From Cylindrospermum sp. NIES-4074 (GTDB lineage Bacteria > Cyanobacteriota > Cyanobacteriia > Cyanobacteriales > Nostocaceae): DNA of 64,000 bases. The translations under genes and the position numbers were made by a program. The notes under the pieces are model-generated. The model saw only the letters and a program-made list of their open reading frames with translations. It had not been told where the DNA came from and ran no database searches. The DNA is taken from NCBI GenBank assembly GCA_003994795.1, contig AP018269.1:1987346-2051345 (forward strand), written 5' to 3'. Shown here one piece after another: positions 26,611 through 35,233 of the stretch. Every line of letters starts with the position of its first letter. Position 1 is the stretch's first letter.

Positions 26611-27351
26611 TCAACCCGCAAAAATCCTTTCTAAGAAGGCTATTATTTCCCACCAAGCAGCAGTAGAAGCAGCAGAATCATAGCGATAACCGTCATCGCG
26701 CATGAAGGTATGTTCTGCTTCATACAAGAGAACTTTGTGAGTTACTCCAGCATTTTCCAAAGCTGCAATTATTGTTTGACGGTCTTTTTCTGGCACATGA
26801 GGATCAAGTGTACCAAACACAAATAACATTTCGCTTTTGATTTCACTTACCCTCTGGATTGTATCAGCAACCCCCTGTCCCAATTTACCACTAGGAAGAC
26901 CAGTAGGATAACAGCAAACTGTTGCTTTAATTTCACTTTGGAAAGCTGCGCGAAAAGCTAAATGTCCCCCAATACAAAAGCCTAAAGTACCTATTTTATC
27001 TGGAGAAACTGAAATCTCTTTTTTCAGAAATTCAATTACAGCACGACAATCAGCATCATAATCAACTATGGGTGTTCGACGTGCATCATCATTACCCCGC
27101 ATTCTACCAATATCATCTGGTTCAATTACTAAACCAACTGGTTCAAGACGATGAAAAATTTCTGGGGCCGCGACTATATAGCCAAATCCTGCTAAGTAGT
27201 CAGCTAGACGAGTGATTGCACCACCTAACTGATATATATCACTGTAAAACAAAATGCCTGGATAAACTCCTGCTGCTTTGGGAGATGCTACATAAACACG
27301 CATTAAACTGTCATTTACTCTCAATTCGATATTGCGTTTAGTGATTTGCAC
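26611..27351 (-). CDS. Dienelactone hydrolase family protein
   Basis: 246 residues, alpha/beta-hydrolase fold of the dienelactone hydrolase type. The catalytic triad can be read as C126 (GFCIGGH), D183 (GTLDPHVP) and H214 (AEHTFMRDDG), the family's Cys-Asp-His set. N-terminal strand pattern and IGTLGFCIGGHLAFRAA are typical. No signal peptide. It probably hydrolyses small ester or lactone substrates; the physiological substrate is unknown. It is convergent with menF (11-base gap) and stands alone. Confidence 0.92.
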   Translation of the reverse strand: MQITKRNIELRVNDSLMRVYVASPKAAGVYPGILFYSDIYQLGGAITRLADYLAGFGYIVAAPEIFHRLEPVGLVIEPDDIGRMRGNDDARRTPIVDYDADCRAVIEFLKKEISVSPDKIGTLGFCIGGHLAFRAAFQSEIKATVCCYPTGLPSGKLGQGVADTIQRVSEIKSEMLFVFGTLDPHVPEKDRQTIIAALENAGVTHKVLLYEAEHTFMRDDGYRYDSAASTAAWWEIIAFLERIFAG

Positions 27352-27498
27352 TTTTTTATCTCCAGGTAATGCATAAAATTTCTCAAAATTTTCTATGTTT
27401 CGGAAATATTTTTAGAGCCAAATATAAATTTAATCTTAAATGTTTTTAAACGCGGAGGGTCACGGAGGTAAACGCAAAGGAACGCAGAGTAATATGGG

Positions 27499-28404
27499 CT
27501 AGTTTATGGTTACTGATTCATTAGGGTTAGTTAAATCTTTGAGATTATTGGTTAAGTTCTGACAAATTTGATCTAAAGGTAAATCATTTGGATCATTGCC
27601 GAAGGGGTCTTCTATCTGATTACCAATTTCTTCAATGCCTAACAAAATAAAACTAATTAAAGCTACAATTATTCCTGTCCACCAATGTAAGTCATGGACA
27701 AGTTGTAATGGTAATACAAAGCAATATATTAACAATACTCGTTTGAGATAAATGGCGTAAGCTAAGGGCATTGGTGTTGTTAAAATGCGTTCACAACCCA
27801 TCAAAGCTTCTACCATACCATCTAATGCAGTATTCATTGCTAGCAATTGATCCATACTTAAACGATTATGAATCTGCTGCTGTTGGAGATAATCACCAAT
27901 CCATAAAGCAATCTTTAAGGGTGGATTTTTCACCTCTTTGAGTTGTAAATATTGGGATTGAGTGAGCAAAGGTTCTAATTCATTATTGACAGGTAAATGG
28001 CGTAGGTGTAATTTGGTGGCGATCGCAAAAGCACCCAATAGCCTTAATGCTGCTTTTTTATCTTCTCTATCTTGAGGGTTTGTCTCTTTGACTGCTAGCC
28101 AAATTTTTCGCCCTAAATTCAAGATATTGATAATAATTCCACCCCAGGTTTTTCGTCCTTCCCAATATCTATCATAAGCAGTATTTGTCCGAAATACTAC
28201 TAATAAACCCAAAACTAAATTATAAGCTACATTAGTAATCACACTGCCAAATATTTGCTCTGGTAGTGAATAGCCATAGTAGTGAATTAGCGAGACGAGA
28301 AATCCCAATCCACTACATAACAAAACCCGTGGAAAAATAGCAGGAAGTATAGAACCTCTAAGTTGCAAAACCACTTGAAACCAACTTGTTTTGTCAACAC
28401 TCAT
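27499..28404 (-). CDS. Bestrophin-like membrane protein
   Basis: 301 residues, bestrophin family (UPF0187) of bacteria and chloroplasts. It has the N-terminal basic and aromatic region WFQVVLQLRGSILPAIFPRVLLCSGLGFLVSLIHYYGYSLPE, then LGLLVVFRTNTAYDRYWEGRKTWGGIIINILNLGRKIW (about 68-105), the family's best-conserved segment, and two C-terminal membrane helices followed by GIEEIGNQIEDPFGNDPNDLPLDQIC. Bestrophins are anion channels; cyanobacterial and thylakoid members are linked to bicarbonate or chloride flux. AGGAGG-like sequence precedes the ATG at 28404. Monocistronic. Confidence 0.92.
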   Translation of the reverse strand: MSVDKTSWFQVVLQLRGSILPAIFPRVLLCSGLGFLVSLIHYYGYSLPEQIFGSVITNVAYNLVLGLLVVFRTNTAYDRYWEGRKTWGGIIINILNLGRKIWLAVKETNPQDREDKKAALRLLGAFAIATKLHLRHLPVNNELEPLLTQSQYLQLKEVKNPPLKIALWIGDYLQQQQIHNRLSMDQLLAMNTALDGMVEALMGCERILTTPMPLAYAIYLKRVLLIYCFVLPLQLVHDLHWWTGIIVALISFILLGIEEIGNQIEDPFGNDPNDLPLDQICQNLTNNLKDLTNPNESVTIN

Positions 28405-29105
28405 GCTATATCCTCCTATGAGCAGGAAAAAATATCCTAGTACTCAATATCTCTTGTAGGGTGCGTCAGTCGCTCATTGGTGTCAACTTAAGCTCAAACC
28501 GTTGTCCCACAGACGTTTGACCCCACCCCTCAATCCCTGCCCCTAATCCCCACTCCGTGGGGGCCCCGAGTTCCCCTCACGAGGGGAGGGGAGGTTTTGC
28601 GTCAGCAAAGCCGGGGTGGGGTTCTTTGGGATTGGTTGATAATTGAATAAGTTTGATATCACGTCATTACGAGGATTTCACCTTAAGTTGACACGTATGT
28701 CAGTCGCTCTGCTCCAATTAAAAATTACAAATTAAAAATGAAAACCTAAAAAGTTAGTGCTTTAATTTTTAATTTTTAATTGCCAAAGACGCACCCTACA
28801 AAGCCATGCCAGTTGCGTAAGTCCTGAAATAGCGACTATAGGTTATCTGATATCTTGCACCATTTTTAATTAACTCAAAGGTGGGCAATGCCCGTGACGT
28901 AAGAATCGGGGTTTCATGGCAATAAAAGCATTGCCCACCCTACAAAAATTGGCATTCAATAACTGGTGCAAGATGTGAGTTATGGTTTGTGTGATTAAAA
29001 TCCCTCTAAACCATCTCATAGTAAATCGACAAATTATCTGTGTTTATCTGTGTTCATCTGTGGTTTAATTTTCTTGAAATTAACTTTCACAAAAAGTCTA
29101 ACGTT
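28405..29105. repeat. Intergenic region made of nested and tandem palindromic repeats
   Basis: An outer inverted pair GTAGGGTGCGTC (28456-28467)/GACGCACCCTAC (28788-28799 region) is interrupted by the MITE at 28481-28693. A TGCGTAAGTCCT copy follows (about 28813-28826). A further palindrome runs from CTTGCACCA (about 28855) to TGGTGCAAG (about 28972), with internal GTGGGCAATGCCC and GCATTGCCCACCC arms. STRR-like TCTGTGTTCATCTGTGG lies near 29040-29067. No gene is supported. Confidence 0.75.
28481..28693. mobile_element. MITE with TGTCAACTTAAG ends inserted in another repeat
   Basis: Inverted ends TGTCAACTTAAG (28481-28492) and CTTAAGTTGACA (28682-28693) enclose a GC-rich palindrome (CCCCTCACGAGGGGAGGGG region). 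The 11-base sequence GTCAGTCGCTC occurs on both sides (28465-28475 and 28699-28709), consistent with a target duplication plus a few bases. The interior is highly similar to 63346-63525. No transposase is encoded. Confidence 0.82.
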
Positions 29106-30413
29106 TTACACTAAATCCTGATGAGTCAAAGATTTAGCATTTGCCCCAGTGTAAGTAGCAACAATATGACCATCACCAATCATTTGATATTTATATGTCA
29201 CCAATCCTTCTAAACCAACAGGGCCACGAGGCGGCATTTGTTGGGTACTAATTCCCACTTCTGCACCAAAACCGTAGCGGAAACCATCAGCAAAGCGAGT
29301 AGAACAATTGTGATAAACTCCTGCCGCATTCACCAAACCGAGAAAGGTTTCAGCAGTTGCGACATCTTCAGTAACGATCGCCTCCGTATGACGAGAACCA
29401 TACTCGTTAATGTGAGCGATCGCATCTTCCAGAGAGTCCACAACCTTAATCGCTAAAATCAAATCGCTGTATTCTGTTTGCCAATCTGTCTCTGTCGCGC
29501 TGGCGAGCTCAGGCAAAATTGCCAAAGTGCGGTGATCACCTCTTAATTCTACATGATTTTCTTGCAAAGCTTCAGCAACTTTTGGTAAAAATTTCTCGGC
29601 AATATTGCTGTGAACCAGCAGAGTTTCAATAGCATTACAAACTGCGGGATATTGAGTTTTAGCATCAACGGTAATACTAACAGCTTTAGCAATATCAGCA
29701 GCTTTGTCTACATAAAGATGACAAATCCCATCAGCATGACCTAATACAGGAATTCGCGTATTTTCCTGTACAAATCTGACAAGAGAATTAGACCCTCTGG
29801 GAATAATTAAATCTACATATTTATCTAACTGTAAAAGTTCTTGAATTTCTTCTCTAGTTGTTAGCAACTGCACCGCATCAGGGTTAACAGCGGTGTGAGA
29901 TAATCCTTGTTTAATGGCTTTAACGATCGCCTCACAAGAACGCACTGCTTCCTTGCCACCCTTGAGGATAACGCCATTACCCGACTTGATCGCTAGAGAA
30001 ACAATTTGAATTGCTGCTTCTGGACGTGCTTCAAAAATAATCCCCAAAACCCCCAGAGGACAAGTAATCCGCTTGAGAGTTAAGCCTGTATCCAGTTCGC
30101 GGTGAATCTGCACCTTACCCACCGGATCAGCTAATTTGCCGACATCTCGCACTCCAGCGATCGCATCCCTGAGTTCATGTTCATCCAACTGCAAGCGCTT
30201 GTAAAGCGGTTTGGCTATACCTGAAGCTGCTGCTGCTTGACAATCTGCCTCATTAGCCTGCAAGATTTCCGCTCTTGCTGATTCTAAAGCTTGCGCGATC
30301 GCATCAATCGCTTGATTTCTCCCTTCAGTCGAAAGAAGCCCCAGTTTACTTGCAGCTAGGCGGGTTTTTTGGGCGATCGTTCTTAGGGGTGAAGCAACTT
30401 GCACAATAGTCAT
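29106..30413 (-). CDS. proA: Glutamate-5-semialdehyde dehydrogenase (gamma-glutamyl phosphate reductase)
   Basis: 435 residues. NADPH-dependent reduction of gamma-glutamyl phosphate to glutamate semialdehyde, second step of proline synthesis. Recognised by [38 protein letters not shown] (about 116-153), the catalytic-cysteine region [19 protein letters not shown] (about 255-273), and the C-terminal [41 protein letters not shown]. It belongs to the aldehyde dehydrogenase superfamily, but the motifs are specific for ProA. The start ATG is at 30413. Monocistronic here; proB is not in the window. Confidence 0.97.
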   Translation of the reverse strand: MTIVQVASPLRTIAQKTRLAASKLGLLSTEGRNQAIDAIAQALESARAEILQANEADCQAAAASGIAKPLYKRLQLDEHELRDAIAGVRDVGKLADPVGKVQIHRELDTGLTLKRITCPLGVLGIIFEARPEAAIQIVSLAIKSGNGVILKGGKEAVRSCEAIVKAIKQGLSHTAVNPDAVQLLTTREEIQELLQLDKYVDLIIPRGSNSLVRFVQENTRIPVLGHADGICHLYVDKAADIAKAVSITVDAKTQYPAVCNAIETLLVHSNIAEKFLPKVAEALQENHVELRGDHRTLAILPELASATETDWQTEYSDLILAIKVVDSLEDAIAHINEYGSRHTEAIVTEDVATAETFLGLVNAAGVYHNCSTRFADGFRYGFGAEVGISTQQMPPRGPVGLEGLVTYKYQMIGDGHIVATYTGANAKSLTHQDLV

Positions 30414-31370
30414 GGCACAAAATAACTTTAAAGTATGGCAGAAATCCTTACTGTCTATCTTATCAACACAGAGTTAAGTAGTCAGACAAAATTAATTACA
30501 CAATGTCATTGCCAAGGTCGCAAAGTGTAATGAAGCAATCCCAACCCTTGCGATCGCGTCGTGACCCTCGCAATGACGGTAAATATTTTTGTTCGTCTAC
30601 TTAGTCCTTTTTTATTGATGGGGTTTATCCTATCCCATATTTTCTGACTTCCCCCTATTGGGTGAACTAACTGGGTAATAAAAAACTCCTCTGATCGGGT
30701 GAAGCCTGGTTAAATACAAAACACTTATTGTGTATTGGTTAATTAGAAACGAAGCCGAATTAGTGACTTGGCTACCCTACACTTTAGACTAAGTGTTCCT
30801 ACGGTCAAAATCTTCAAGAGATTTATGCGTCCAACCGACTAGAGAGACAAAATTACCATGTTTCTCTAGTTTTTTACATTTTTCCCATCCCTCATATCAA
30901 TTCCCCATAAGGTTGAAACAAATGAGATCCCCCCAACCCACGCCACTTGACGGCAGTTGCTACAACGGAGGGAACCTCACACCAGTTTGCTCAAGTCGGG
31001 AAACCCGCCCACGCAACTGGCTCCGCAACGCACTGCCTCCTTTAAGCCGGGAAACCCTAGTCGAGCAGTGGCTCCCCTTAAAAAGGGGGCTAAGATCAAT
31101 CATATGTATCAAGCTTTAAGAGAAACGGTATCATCCCTATGCGCTGTTTTTCTAACAGAAAATCAAAGATTACAAACCCCCTTAGATAGATTTTGCTATC
31201 AGATATCCTTCAGGGTAGATAACAAATTGGAGGAGGTTATAAGGAAAGTAAAACTACTTCACAATTTCCACAAATTTTTCTTTTAACATTAAGTTAGAGC
31301 CATAACAGTTGAGCCACACGGAATCTGTGCAATTAGATACTCCCAAGCTATACAAACTGGTGAATTTACT
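30414..31370. other. Long intergenic region between proA and the pentapeptide gene
   Basis: About 950 bases. Near 30500-30585 is a palindromic repeat (GTCATTGCCAAGG... and its CGCAATGAC counterpart). Near 30980-31090 are repeat-like pieces with CGGGAAACCC twice and CCCCTTAAAAAGGGGGCT. Frames of about 108 residues here are Arg/Ser/Pro-rich and lack a ribosome site, so I do not call them. The last 100 bases probably hold the promoter of the pentapeptide gene. Confidence 0.5.
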
Positions 31371-31802
31371 ATGCGAAACCTATCTAATCAACCAGTGAAA
31401 AGCGCTCTTGAACTCAAAAGAAAGTATGCAGCAGGAGAAAGAAACTTTCGGGGAGCCGAGTTATATAAAGCTAACTTACAGGAAAGTTATTTAGAAGGAG
31501 TAGACCTGAGCGGAGCCAACTTGGATGCAGCCAAACTTAGTCAAGCCGATTTGAGTGGAGCAAACCTCAGTGGAGTTTTCTTAAGAAAGGCAAACCTTCG
31601 GGAAGCAAACCTTAGTGGTGCAGACTTGTTTAAAGACAACTTAGTTGGGGCAGATTTGAGTGAAGCCGACCTCCGGGGTGCAGATTTGAGGGGAGCTAAC
31701 TTGAACGGGGCTAACCTAAATGGCGCCAAATATGACAGCTACACAGTTTTTCCCCATAATTTTGACCCTGTAAGCGCCAAGATGATGCAAGTGGAAGAAT
31801 AA
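31371..31802 (+). CDS. Pentapeptide repeat protein
   Basis: 143 residues. After a 20-residue head (KSALELKRKYAAGERNF), residues about 25-120 are A(D/N)LxG pentapeptides such as ANLDAAKLSQADLSGANLSG, which fold as a right-handed quadrilateral beta-helix. A C-terminal segment DSYTVFPHNFDPVSAKMMQVEE matches the cap found in many cyanobacterial members. Function is unknown; such proteins are abundant in cyanobacteria. It ends 16 bases before the M20 hydrolase gene on the same strand, so co-transcription is likely. A related N-terminal remnant occurs at about 36583-36668. Confidence 0.93.
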   Translation: MRNLSNQPVKSALELKRKYAAGERNFRGAELYKANLQESYLEGVDLSGANLDAAKLSQADLSGANLSGVFLRKANLREANLSGADLFKDNLVGADLSEADLRGADLRGANLNGANLNGAKYDSYTVFPHNFDPVSAKMMQVEE

Positions 31803-31818
31803 GCAAGGAGGATATGTT

Positions 31819-32997
31819 ATGACTAGCGTCCTGACATCTGATCAAATCTTCCCTCGAATGGTGGAATTACGCAGGCATTTACACCGCCATCCTGAACTAG
31901 CATTTGAGGAAAAAAAGACAGCATCCATAGTTATAGATGAACTCAAGCGTCTAGGCATTCCTTTTTGGTATGGCGGTGTGGGTAGTGGCATCATTGCCAA
32001 GCTAGTGAATGCTGGAAAGGAAGCGCCTACAATTGCACTGCGGGCTGATATGGATGCCCTCCCCGGACAAGAAAATACAGGGTTGCCCTTTGCTTCTCTC
32101 AACTCAAGCAAGATGCACGCCTGCGGTCACGACGGTCACATGGCAATGGTTTTGGGCACAGCAGCTTTATTGAAAGAAAACCCACCACCAGGAAATGTGG
32201 TTTTTATCTTTCAACCTGCTGAAGAAAAAGGTGCTGGAGCTAAAGTGATGATCCAATCCGGTGCTTTAGAAGGAGTAAATGCCATCTTTGGCGGTCATGT
32301 CACCCGTCACTACCAAGTGGGAGAGATTATGGTTGCCAAGGGAGCAATTACTGCTCATTCTGATGGCTTTACCATTCGCATCAAAGGGCGAGGCGGACAT
32401 GGAGCCAGACCCCATGAAGCTGTTGATGCAGTGGTTGTTACTGGATTGCTGATTATGGCTGTGCAAACCTTAGTTTCACGGGAAATCAATCCCGCCTACC
32501 CCTCGGTAGTTACCATCGGCAAAGTAGAAGCAGGTAGCGCTGGTAACGTCATTGCCGAGGAAGCAACTCTGCAAGGAACAATCCGCACCACTAACTTAGA
32601 GGTGCAAAACTACCTAAATGATGGACTAAAGCGCATAGCCACAGCAGTTGGAGAATTGCACAATGCCAGAATAGAGGTAGAGATTCGCCACGGATACCCA
32701 CCTGTAATTAATACAGAAAGAGAGACAGAAATTGCCCGTCGGGCTGTAGTCAAGTTATTGGGTTCAAAGGGATTGGTGGAAATGGATTATCCCAGCATGG
32801 GGGCAGAAGATTTTTCTTACTACTTATTACACGTTCCCGGCTGTTATGTCAGATTTGGCGCTTGCCGACAGGGTTGTGAGAACATCCCCTTGCACAGTCC
32901 TTCCTTTGACTTTGACGAAGAAGCCTTGAAAGTTGGTGCTGCCTTCTTTGAGCAGGTGGTCAGAGAGGCGATCGCAGAATATGCAGATAATTCTTAG
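31819..32997 (+). CDS. M20-family amidohydrolase (N-acyl amino acid hydrolase type)
   Basis: 392 residues, zinc metallopeptidase family M20D. Visible sites: RRHLHRHPELAFEE at the N-terminus, ALRADMDALPGQE (about 71-83), metal motif MHACGHDGHMAMVLG (about 97-111), QPAEEKGAGAKVMIQSG (about 134-150), the dimerisation domain around GRGGHGARPHEAVDAV, and the C-terminal MGAEDFSYYL. A strong AAGGAGG lies before the ATG at 31819. Predicted to remove acyl groups from amino acids or to act on related amides; exact substrate is unknown. It likely shares a transcript with the pentapeptide gene. Confidence 0.94.
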   Translation: MTSVLTSDQIFPRMVELRRHLHRHPELAFEEKKTASIVIDELKRLGIPFWYGGVGSGIIAKLVNAGKEAPTIALRADMDALPGQENTGLPFASLNSSKMHACGHDGHMAMVLGTAALLKENPPPGNVVFIFQPAEEKGAGAKVMIQSGALEGVNAIFGGHVTRHYQVGEIMVAKGAITAHSDGFTIRIKGRGGHGARPHEAVDAVVVTGLLIMAVQTLVSREINPAYPSVVTIGKVEAGSAGNVIAEEATLQGTIRTTNLEVQNYLNDGLKRIATAVGELHNARIEVEIRHGYPPVINTERETEIARRAVVKLLGSKGLVEMDYPSMGAEDFSYYLLHVPGCYVRFGACRQGCENIPLHSPSFDFDEEALKVGAAFFEQVVREAIAEYADNS

Positions 32998-33055
32998 TTG
33001 GCTGAGAAAATCAGGACTTCAGTCCTGATTACAAACAAGTTTACGAATTGGCAAT

Positions 33056-33160
33056 TATAGCAACCTTCTCGGTTGTTAGGACGGTGTTGATTCCTCAAAG
33101 CCTTGAAGCAACTAGGTTTATACTCAGCACTCAGCACTCAGCACTCAGCACTTTGCTATA
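33056..33160. mobile_element. MITE-like element, second copy (TATAGCAA ends, CACTCAG heptamers)
   Basis: TATAGCAA (33056-33063) and TTGCTATA (33153-33160) are perfect inverted ends. The body matches 16897-16971, and four CACTCAG units sit before the right end. It lies only 14 bases upstream of the YbdK start codon, so it may provide part of that gene's leader. Confidence 0.8.
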
Positions 33161-33173
33161 AGAGAAAAATATT

Positions 33174-34328
33174 ATGGGTGATATGGAATTTAAAAGCTCT
33201 CCTGAATTCTCTCTGGGGATGGAGATTGAGTTGCAATTGCTCAATCCCGATACCCTGCAATTGGTAGATGGCGTTTTACCGCTTTTGGCACAAGCTCCGG
33301 AAAGTTCTTTCGTTCAGGCAGAATTTAACCAAGCGACAGTGGAAATTGCCTCTCAGGTGTGCTCAAATATCCCTGAGTTAGAAGCCAATATTTTTGCAAT
33401 TCTCCGTCACCTCAAAGCCCGATGTCAGGAACTGGGCATGACTATTTGTACAGCCGGCACTCATCCATGTTGCGATCGCTTTACCACTGTCACCCCTCTT
33501 CCCAGATATCTCACCCAGCAAACTGCATGTGGCTATCTCGCAGATTTAATGATGACTTGTGCCCTTCAGATTCACGTAGGAATGCCATCTGGGGATGAAG
33601 CTATAGAAATTATGGGCAGACTCAAACCCTACCTTCCCATTTTGCTGGTGCTTTCTGCTAGTTCACCCTTTTGGTGGGGGCGGGATACAGCCTTTGCTTC
33701 CTTTCGTCAAAGGTTTTTATCATCGTCGAGAACTTATGGTATTGCTCCCAGCTTTAAAAATTGGCAGGATTTCTGTAATTTCTTTACTACTGCTCAATAT
33801 GCAGGGATGTTTGAGATTATCCGTGATATTCATTGGGATTTGCGTCCCCAACCTGATTTGGGAACCCTGGAGGTTAGGGTGATGGATGCTCAACCAACGA
33901 TAAAAGAGTCGATGATGTTGGCGGCTTTTATCCATTCTTTAATTGTGGATCTGCATCACCACTGTCAAGGAAAGCAAACAGGATTTCTGTTAACTCCCCT
34001 GCCTTGGTTAATTGAGAAGGAAAACTACTTTCGCGCATCTCGCTGGGGTTTAGATGCCAACTACATCGAAGATGAACAAGGCAACAGCAGACCCATCAAA
34101 AATATAGTTAAAGATATCTTGAATACACTAGCAGAAACTGCCGATAGTCTAGGAAATAGTTCATATTTACTCCAACTAGAAAAGAGATTAGAAACAGGGC
34201 CTAGTTATATCCGCCAACGCCGAGTTTTTGCAAGGACAGGTTCTTTAAAGGCGGTAGTTGCTTCTTTGGTTAGTGAGTTAGAGGAGGAATTAGCTAGTGC
34301 AATTAGGCAGGAGGCAGTTTACACATAA
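33174..34328 (+). CDS. YbdK-type carboxylate-amine ligase (glutamate-cysteine ligase-like)
   Basis: 384 residues, of the GCS2/YbdK family. The N-terminal GMEIELQLLNPDTLQLVDGVLPLL carries the glutamates for metal-ATP binding. Further family segments are GTHPCCDRFTTVTPLPRY, LQIHVGMPSGDEAIEIM, LSASSPFWWGRDTAFASFRQRF, and DLRPQPDLGTLEVRVMDAQPTIKESMMLAAFIHSLI. Members are ATP-dependent ligases with weak glutamate-cysteine ligase activity. The ATG at 33174 or the one at 33183 (MEFKSS) could be the start. Monocistronic; a MITE ends 14 bases upstream. Substrate is uncertain. Confidence 0.92.
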   Translation: MGDMEFKSSPEFSLGMEIELQLLNPDTLQLVDGVLPLLAQAPESSFVQAEFNQATVEIASQVCSNIPELEANIFAILRHLKARCQELGMTICTAGTHPCCDRFTTVTPLPRYLTQQTACGYLADLMMTCALQIHVGMPSGDEAIEIMGRLKPYLPILLVLSASSPFWWGRDTAFASFRQRFLSSSRTYGIAPSFKNWQDFCNFFTTAQYAGMFEIIRDIHWDLRPQPDLGTLEVRVMDAQPTIKESMMLAAFIHSLIVDLHHHCQGKQTGFLLTPLPWLIEKENYFRASRWGLDANYIEDEQGNSRPIKNIVKDILNTLAETADSLGNSSYLLQLEKRLETGPSYIRQRRVFARTGSLKAVVASLVSELEEELASAIRQEAVYT

Positions 34329-34407
34329 ATGATTTAATCACCTCAAATATAGTTGTATAGGGTGTGTTATGCCGCTCTTTTACGCACCATCCTAAATTTT
34401 CGGTGCT

Positions 34408-34548
34408 TTAGATGTACATAACGCACCCTACCAGATACTTGGTGATCGCCACAATCCGTCCATTTTGAATCCCAATATCCCCGATAACGGGTGTAGATCC
34501 TAAACCATCGAAAATTAACCCGTTTTGAATCAGCAAATCCAACATCAT
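34408..34548 (-). pseudogene. N-terminal remnant of a D-aminoacylase-type amidohydrolase
   Basis: A minus-strand frame from ATG 34548 reads MMLDLLIQNGLIFDGLG then STPVIGDIGIQNGRIVAI, the typical first 35 residues of N-acyl-D-amino-acid deacylases. Homology then breaks off at a palindromic GTAGGGTGCGTTATG repeat (about 34365-34432) and a stop follows after 46 codons. The remaining about 450 residues are missing. It is a truncated gene, interrupted at the repeat. Confidence 0.7.
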
Positions 34549-34569
34549 TCTTTGTTGCCGTTACTTGCT

Positions 34570-35229
34570 CTACTGCCCACTTAAATGTCGAAGCTTGTCT
34601 CGAAAATAGCAGAAGCTTGGTGATTGATTATTGTCAATTTCCATCAGGGGTGAGATCCTTTCTGCCCAAGTTGCCTTCTCTTTACCAATTCCCTGCCAAC
34701 CAAGTTTAGACAATTTTTTGACACCACCGGAAAACACCGCGTCGGCTAACTTCTCCCATGTACCACAGATACTATCATTGGTGTATGAATTTAGGACTGC
34801 TTGTTTTGCACTTGGATAAGCTGCCTTCACTGCTGCGAAATCACCTAAAAACCATGCTTCCCCCTCCTCAATAGCGATGCAAAATTGTGTTTTTGGCTTA
34901 GGATTACAAGAATTTACGAGTTCAAGTAGTTCTTTGCGGAAAGCACTCAGACATCGGTTATCAAGATCGCAAATCACAATGACGACAGCGTGATAATCAG
35001 GAGGATAACTGGCAAATTTTTTACCATAGCCTTGAATAAGTCGCGGTAATTGATCGAGCAAAATTCGTTTTTTGGCATCAGAAGTAGATGTTAGATTTTT
35101 AGGAATATGCCCTATTCCTTTGTAAAAATGGATATTAAATGTGTGTTCTTTGGTGTTAATAATTTTTGGGACAAGAATATCAAGAGCAGTTTTGCCGGAA
35201 ATATCCTCAACGAGTATCTCAAAGTGCAT
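34570..35229 (-). CDS. TOPRIM-like (DUF4276-type) protein paired with AAA ATPase
   Basis: 219 residues starting at the ATG at 35229, with AAGGTGAG seven bases upstream and only four bases after the ATPase stop. Longer starts would overlap that gene. MHFEILVEDISGKTAL places a Glu in the first strand as in TOPRIM/DUF4276 proteins; VVIVICDLDNRCLSAF supplies a DxD; IAIEEGEAWFLGDFAAVKAAYP follows as in DUF4276. The likely role is a metal-dependent nuclease effector regulated by the ATPase, as in PARIS and other ATPase-TOPRIM defence pairs. Motif assignment is by eye; identity as DUF4276 is probable, not certain. Confidence 0.75.
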   Translation of the reverse strand: MHFEILVEDISGKTALDILVPKIINTKEHTFNIHFYKGIGHIPKNLTSTSDAKKRILLDQLPRLIQGYGKKFASYPPDYHAVVIVICDLDNRCLSAFRKELLELVNSCNPKPKTQFCIAIEEGEAWFLGDFAAVKAAYPSAKQAVLNSYTNDSICGTWEKLADAVFSGGVKKLSKLGWQGIGKEKATWAERISPLMEIDNNQSPSFCYFRDKLRHLSGQ

Positions 35230-35233
35230 ATAC

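Noticed and set aside
30793-31286. Two overlapping frames of about 108 residues before the pentapeptide gene
   Set aside because: Basic and Ser/Pro-rich, no ribosome site, built from repeat-like DNA, no recognisable family.
31541-31729. Lys/Pro/Ser-rich minus-strand frame in the pentapeptide gene
   Set aside because: Antisense reading of the A(D/N)LxG repeat; no independent support.
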